Below are positions 62,517-64,000 of a stretch of 64,000 nucleotides of DNA, one piece after another. Numbering within the stretch: position 1 is the stretch's first letter; each line of letters opens with the position of its first letter. Both the position numbers and the translations under genes were made by a program. The notes beneath the pieces were generated by a model. The model ran no database searches. It saw nothing but the letters and a program-made list of their open reading frames with translations, and was not told where the DNA came from. This DNA comes from an uncultured Clostridia bacterium (lineage in GTDB: Bacteria; Bacillota; Clostridia; Christensenellales; Pumilibacteraceae), in contig CAMUKG010000006.1 of assembly GCA_947089425.1 (NCBI GenBank), positions 62,001 through 126,000 of the forward strand, given 5' to 3'.

Positions 62517-64000
62517 ATGATTTGTGCAAGCATAGCTAATAAAATTCATCTCGAATTTTTTAAATGGGAGTTCTCCATACTCGCGTTTTTGCTTTTGATT
62601 GCTCTTTTAATAGGGCGAGGGAAACACGTTAAAAGAGCTCTCCTGTTTTTGCTTATCACCCTTCCTCTTCTCGTTAATGTGTGCCTAGTTCACTGGGAAG
62701 CGGTACTTTTTCTCAAAAAAGAAACAACCGAATTTACTCGCATACTCATAGCGTGGGTTCCCACGCTTAGTGTTTTGCTTACGGTTTTATACAGCACGCT
62801 TTGGGGAATGTGGCGTGGTTTTCGAAAGAGCGCGATTTACTTGTTGCACTCGGTTTGCGCGGCAGGCTTGTGCATAGGGTTGTATTTCTTTTTCATAAAG
62901 AGTGCAAAATTCGACGAATGGCTTTTGAAAATCGCCGATTCGGTAACGGGCGGTTCGCTTGCGGCTAAGCTCGATGTGAGCGCCGAGTGCGCTACGCTAC
63001 GCGACGTTTTGGCGGAATGGCTTCCGTCAAAACTCGATTACGGGCAAGAAATAAATTTGATTTTGCGCGATAACGGCGCATATCTCATGACGCTCGTTGA
63101 TGCGGCTTACAGTATCGTATTCGCGTTCGTGGCTTGTTTCTTGCACGAAGTGCTTGTGTTCTTGCTGTTTATAGTGTATCATATCGCATACCCCGAGCGA
63201 AGATATAAAAAGCGTAAAAACAAAATGTTTGCAGAGAATAAAGTTGACCGTAGTTACAAAAAGCACGCTGCGGGAGGCGGCGTAATAGGGTTTGTTCGCG
63301 GACTTGTTGCAAGCGTGCTTGCGCTGTCGGTTACCGGTAGTGCTCTGTATATCGTGGCGGGCACGGGAAGCGGGACTATGCGCGGCTATTCGTTCGAAGA
63401 CGAGCAATTCGACTTGAATTACTCTATTTACCGTTCTATCGAAGATTACGGTTCGAGCGGAATATTCAAAGTTCTCAACGCGTTTAAAGACACCGACGAT
63501 ACGCCGTATTATCTTTTTGCGGTTGATTTGGTCTTTTCGGGCAAACTCGTGGACGAAAACAACGATATAAACGCAAACATAAAGCTTAGAAAAGAGCTTT
63601 CGGCTTATGTGTCGTTCGCGCGCGACACTCTCGGGCTTTTGCTCAAATACGGCGAGGACGACATAAAGCCGATTATCAGCGGGCAAGACACCTCAGGCGC
63701 CACCGACAAAATAGTGAACGTTATGACGGACGCTCGTTTTCAAGCCGAATTCGAAAATCTTATTGACAACTTCGAGTCGCAAACGTACATAATAAATTTT
63801 GCTCTTTCGGCGGTAAATTCAATTGTGTGCAATCTTGACGACACGCGTTTTGCTTCCAAGCTCGGCGAAAAAAACAAAGAAATGCTCAAAGTGTTGTTTA
63901 AGCCCGGTTATTTAACTCCCGTTATTCCCGACGACAGAATAAAACTTCAAAACGGCGTTTCGTCGGATTACAAGCTTCCGAGCATTGGCGTTTCGAAAAT
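62517..64000 (+). CDS. Large multi-pass membrane protein, N-terminal part (runs off the right edge)
   Basis: An open frame from the ATG at 62517 continues past the last base (494 codons seen). The start MICASIANKIHLEFFKWEF follows a weak GAGGT site, 29 bases after the LRR gene. About six helices are visible (near residues 18-34, 41-58, 74-95, 106-126, 188-222 and 262-285). A basic loop (YPERRYKKRKNKM) marks a cytosolic segment. After the last helix a soluble, probably extracellular region begins at about residue 290 and continues beyond the window. There are small similarities in style to CvpA-like proteins (SVLLTVLYSTLWGMWRGFRK), but the family is not assigned. Confidence 0.75.
   Translation, partial: MICASIANKIHLEFFKWEFSILAFLLLIALLIGRGKHVKRALLFLLITLPLLVNVCLVHWEAVLFLKKETTEFTRILIAWVPTLSVLLTVLYSTLWGMWRGFRKSAIYLLHSVCAAGLCIGLYFFFIKSAKFDEWLLKIADSVTGGSLAAKLDVSAECATLRDVLAEWLPSKLDYGQEINLILRDNGAYLMTLVDAAYSIVFAFVACFLHEVLVFLLFIVYHIAYPERRYKKRKNKMFAENKVDRSYKKHAAGGGVIGFVRGLVASVLALSVTGSALYIVAGTGSGTMRGYSFEDEQFDLNYSIYRSIEDYGSSGIFKVLNAFKDTDDTPYYLFAVDLVFSGKLVDENNDINANIKLRKELSAYVSFARDTLGLLLKYGEDDIKPIISGQDTSGATDKIVNVMTDARFQAEFENLIDNFESQTYIINFALSAVNSIVCNLDDTRFASKLGEKNKEMLKVLFKPGYLTPVIPDDRIKLQNGVSSDYKLPSIGVSK

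Noticed and set aside
1..64000. CRISPR array or prophage
   Set aside because: No regularly spaced identical short repeats and no phage structural, integrase or lysis genes were seen. The repeats inside the MBG genes are coding.

Overview
The window reads as a chromosomal piece of a spore-forming-lineage, anaerobic Bacillota (Clostridia). The gene order yqfC-yqfD-phoH-pgpH-ybeY-era-yqzL-recO ... dgt-dnaG-sigma A-trmK-nif3 is the Firmicutes dnaG/sigA neighbourhood, and yqfC/yqfD are sporulation genes. A four-subunit ferredoxin-dependent 2-oxoacid oxidoreductase, pyruvate phosphate dikinase and two flavodoxin-ferredoxin (EFR1) proteins fit strictly anaerobic metabolism. An uncultured gut Clostridia member is a reasonable guess, but it is inference.

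Layout. 0-2.4 kb: end of a membrane protein, nicotinate phosphoribosyltransferase and a DivIVA-like protein. 2.4-10 kb, minus strand: an EFR1 ferredoxin with a large NAD(P)-binding SDR, then a Bce-type cassette (FtsX permease, ABC ATPase, histidine kinase, response regulator); two copies of a dispersed two-hairpin repeat lie here. 10-14.5 kb: MazG, dihydrouridine synthase, a small membrane protein, the L21-Prp-L27 ribosomal operon with an L21 leader, and 8-oxoguanine glycosylase. 14.6-15.3 kb: a frameshifted nuclease-like gene. 15.3-18.5 kb: the 2-oxoacid:ferredoxin oxidoreductase and NfeD. 18.5-33.9 kb: the conserved sporulation, RNA-processing, repair and replication block ending in sigma A (with a duplicated region 1.1), TrmK, Nif3 and a zinc-ribbon protein. 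33.9-39.2 kb: a palindromic element, a second EFR1 protein, an acyl-CoA synthetase, GalU, a degenerate amidohydrolase-like protein and a cytidylate-kinase-like protein.

39.3 kb to the right edge is the unusual part. After a strong terminator and a near-consensus promoter, at least ten same-strand, closely spaced genes run for more than 24 kb with no terminator that I can see. They encode a GH3-like/two-TM/dead-AAA fusion; two membrane-anchored McrB-like AAA+ ATPases whose catalytic halves are identical at the DNA level (1,163 bp, running exactly to the next start codon); a coiled-coil protein between them with a possible McrC/DUF2357-type ENRF segment; two extracellular MBG/YDG-repeat proteins (839 and 2,874 residues); a very short lysine-rich ORF; and four membrane proteins, one with BspA-like leucine-rich repeats. 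My inference is a membrane-spanning machine in which cytosolic McrB-type ATPases act on or through a giant surface-repeat apparatus. I do not recognise it as a described system.

Limits: all calls are by eye from sequence and family knowledge. Subunit substrates, promoter calls and domain homologies have not been checked by search.
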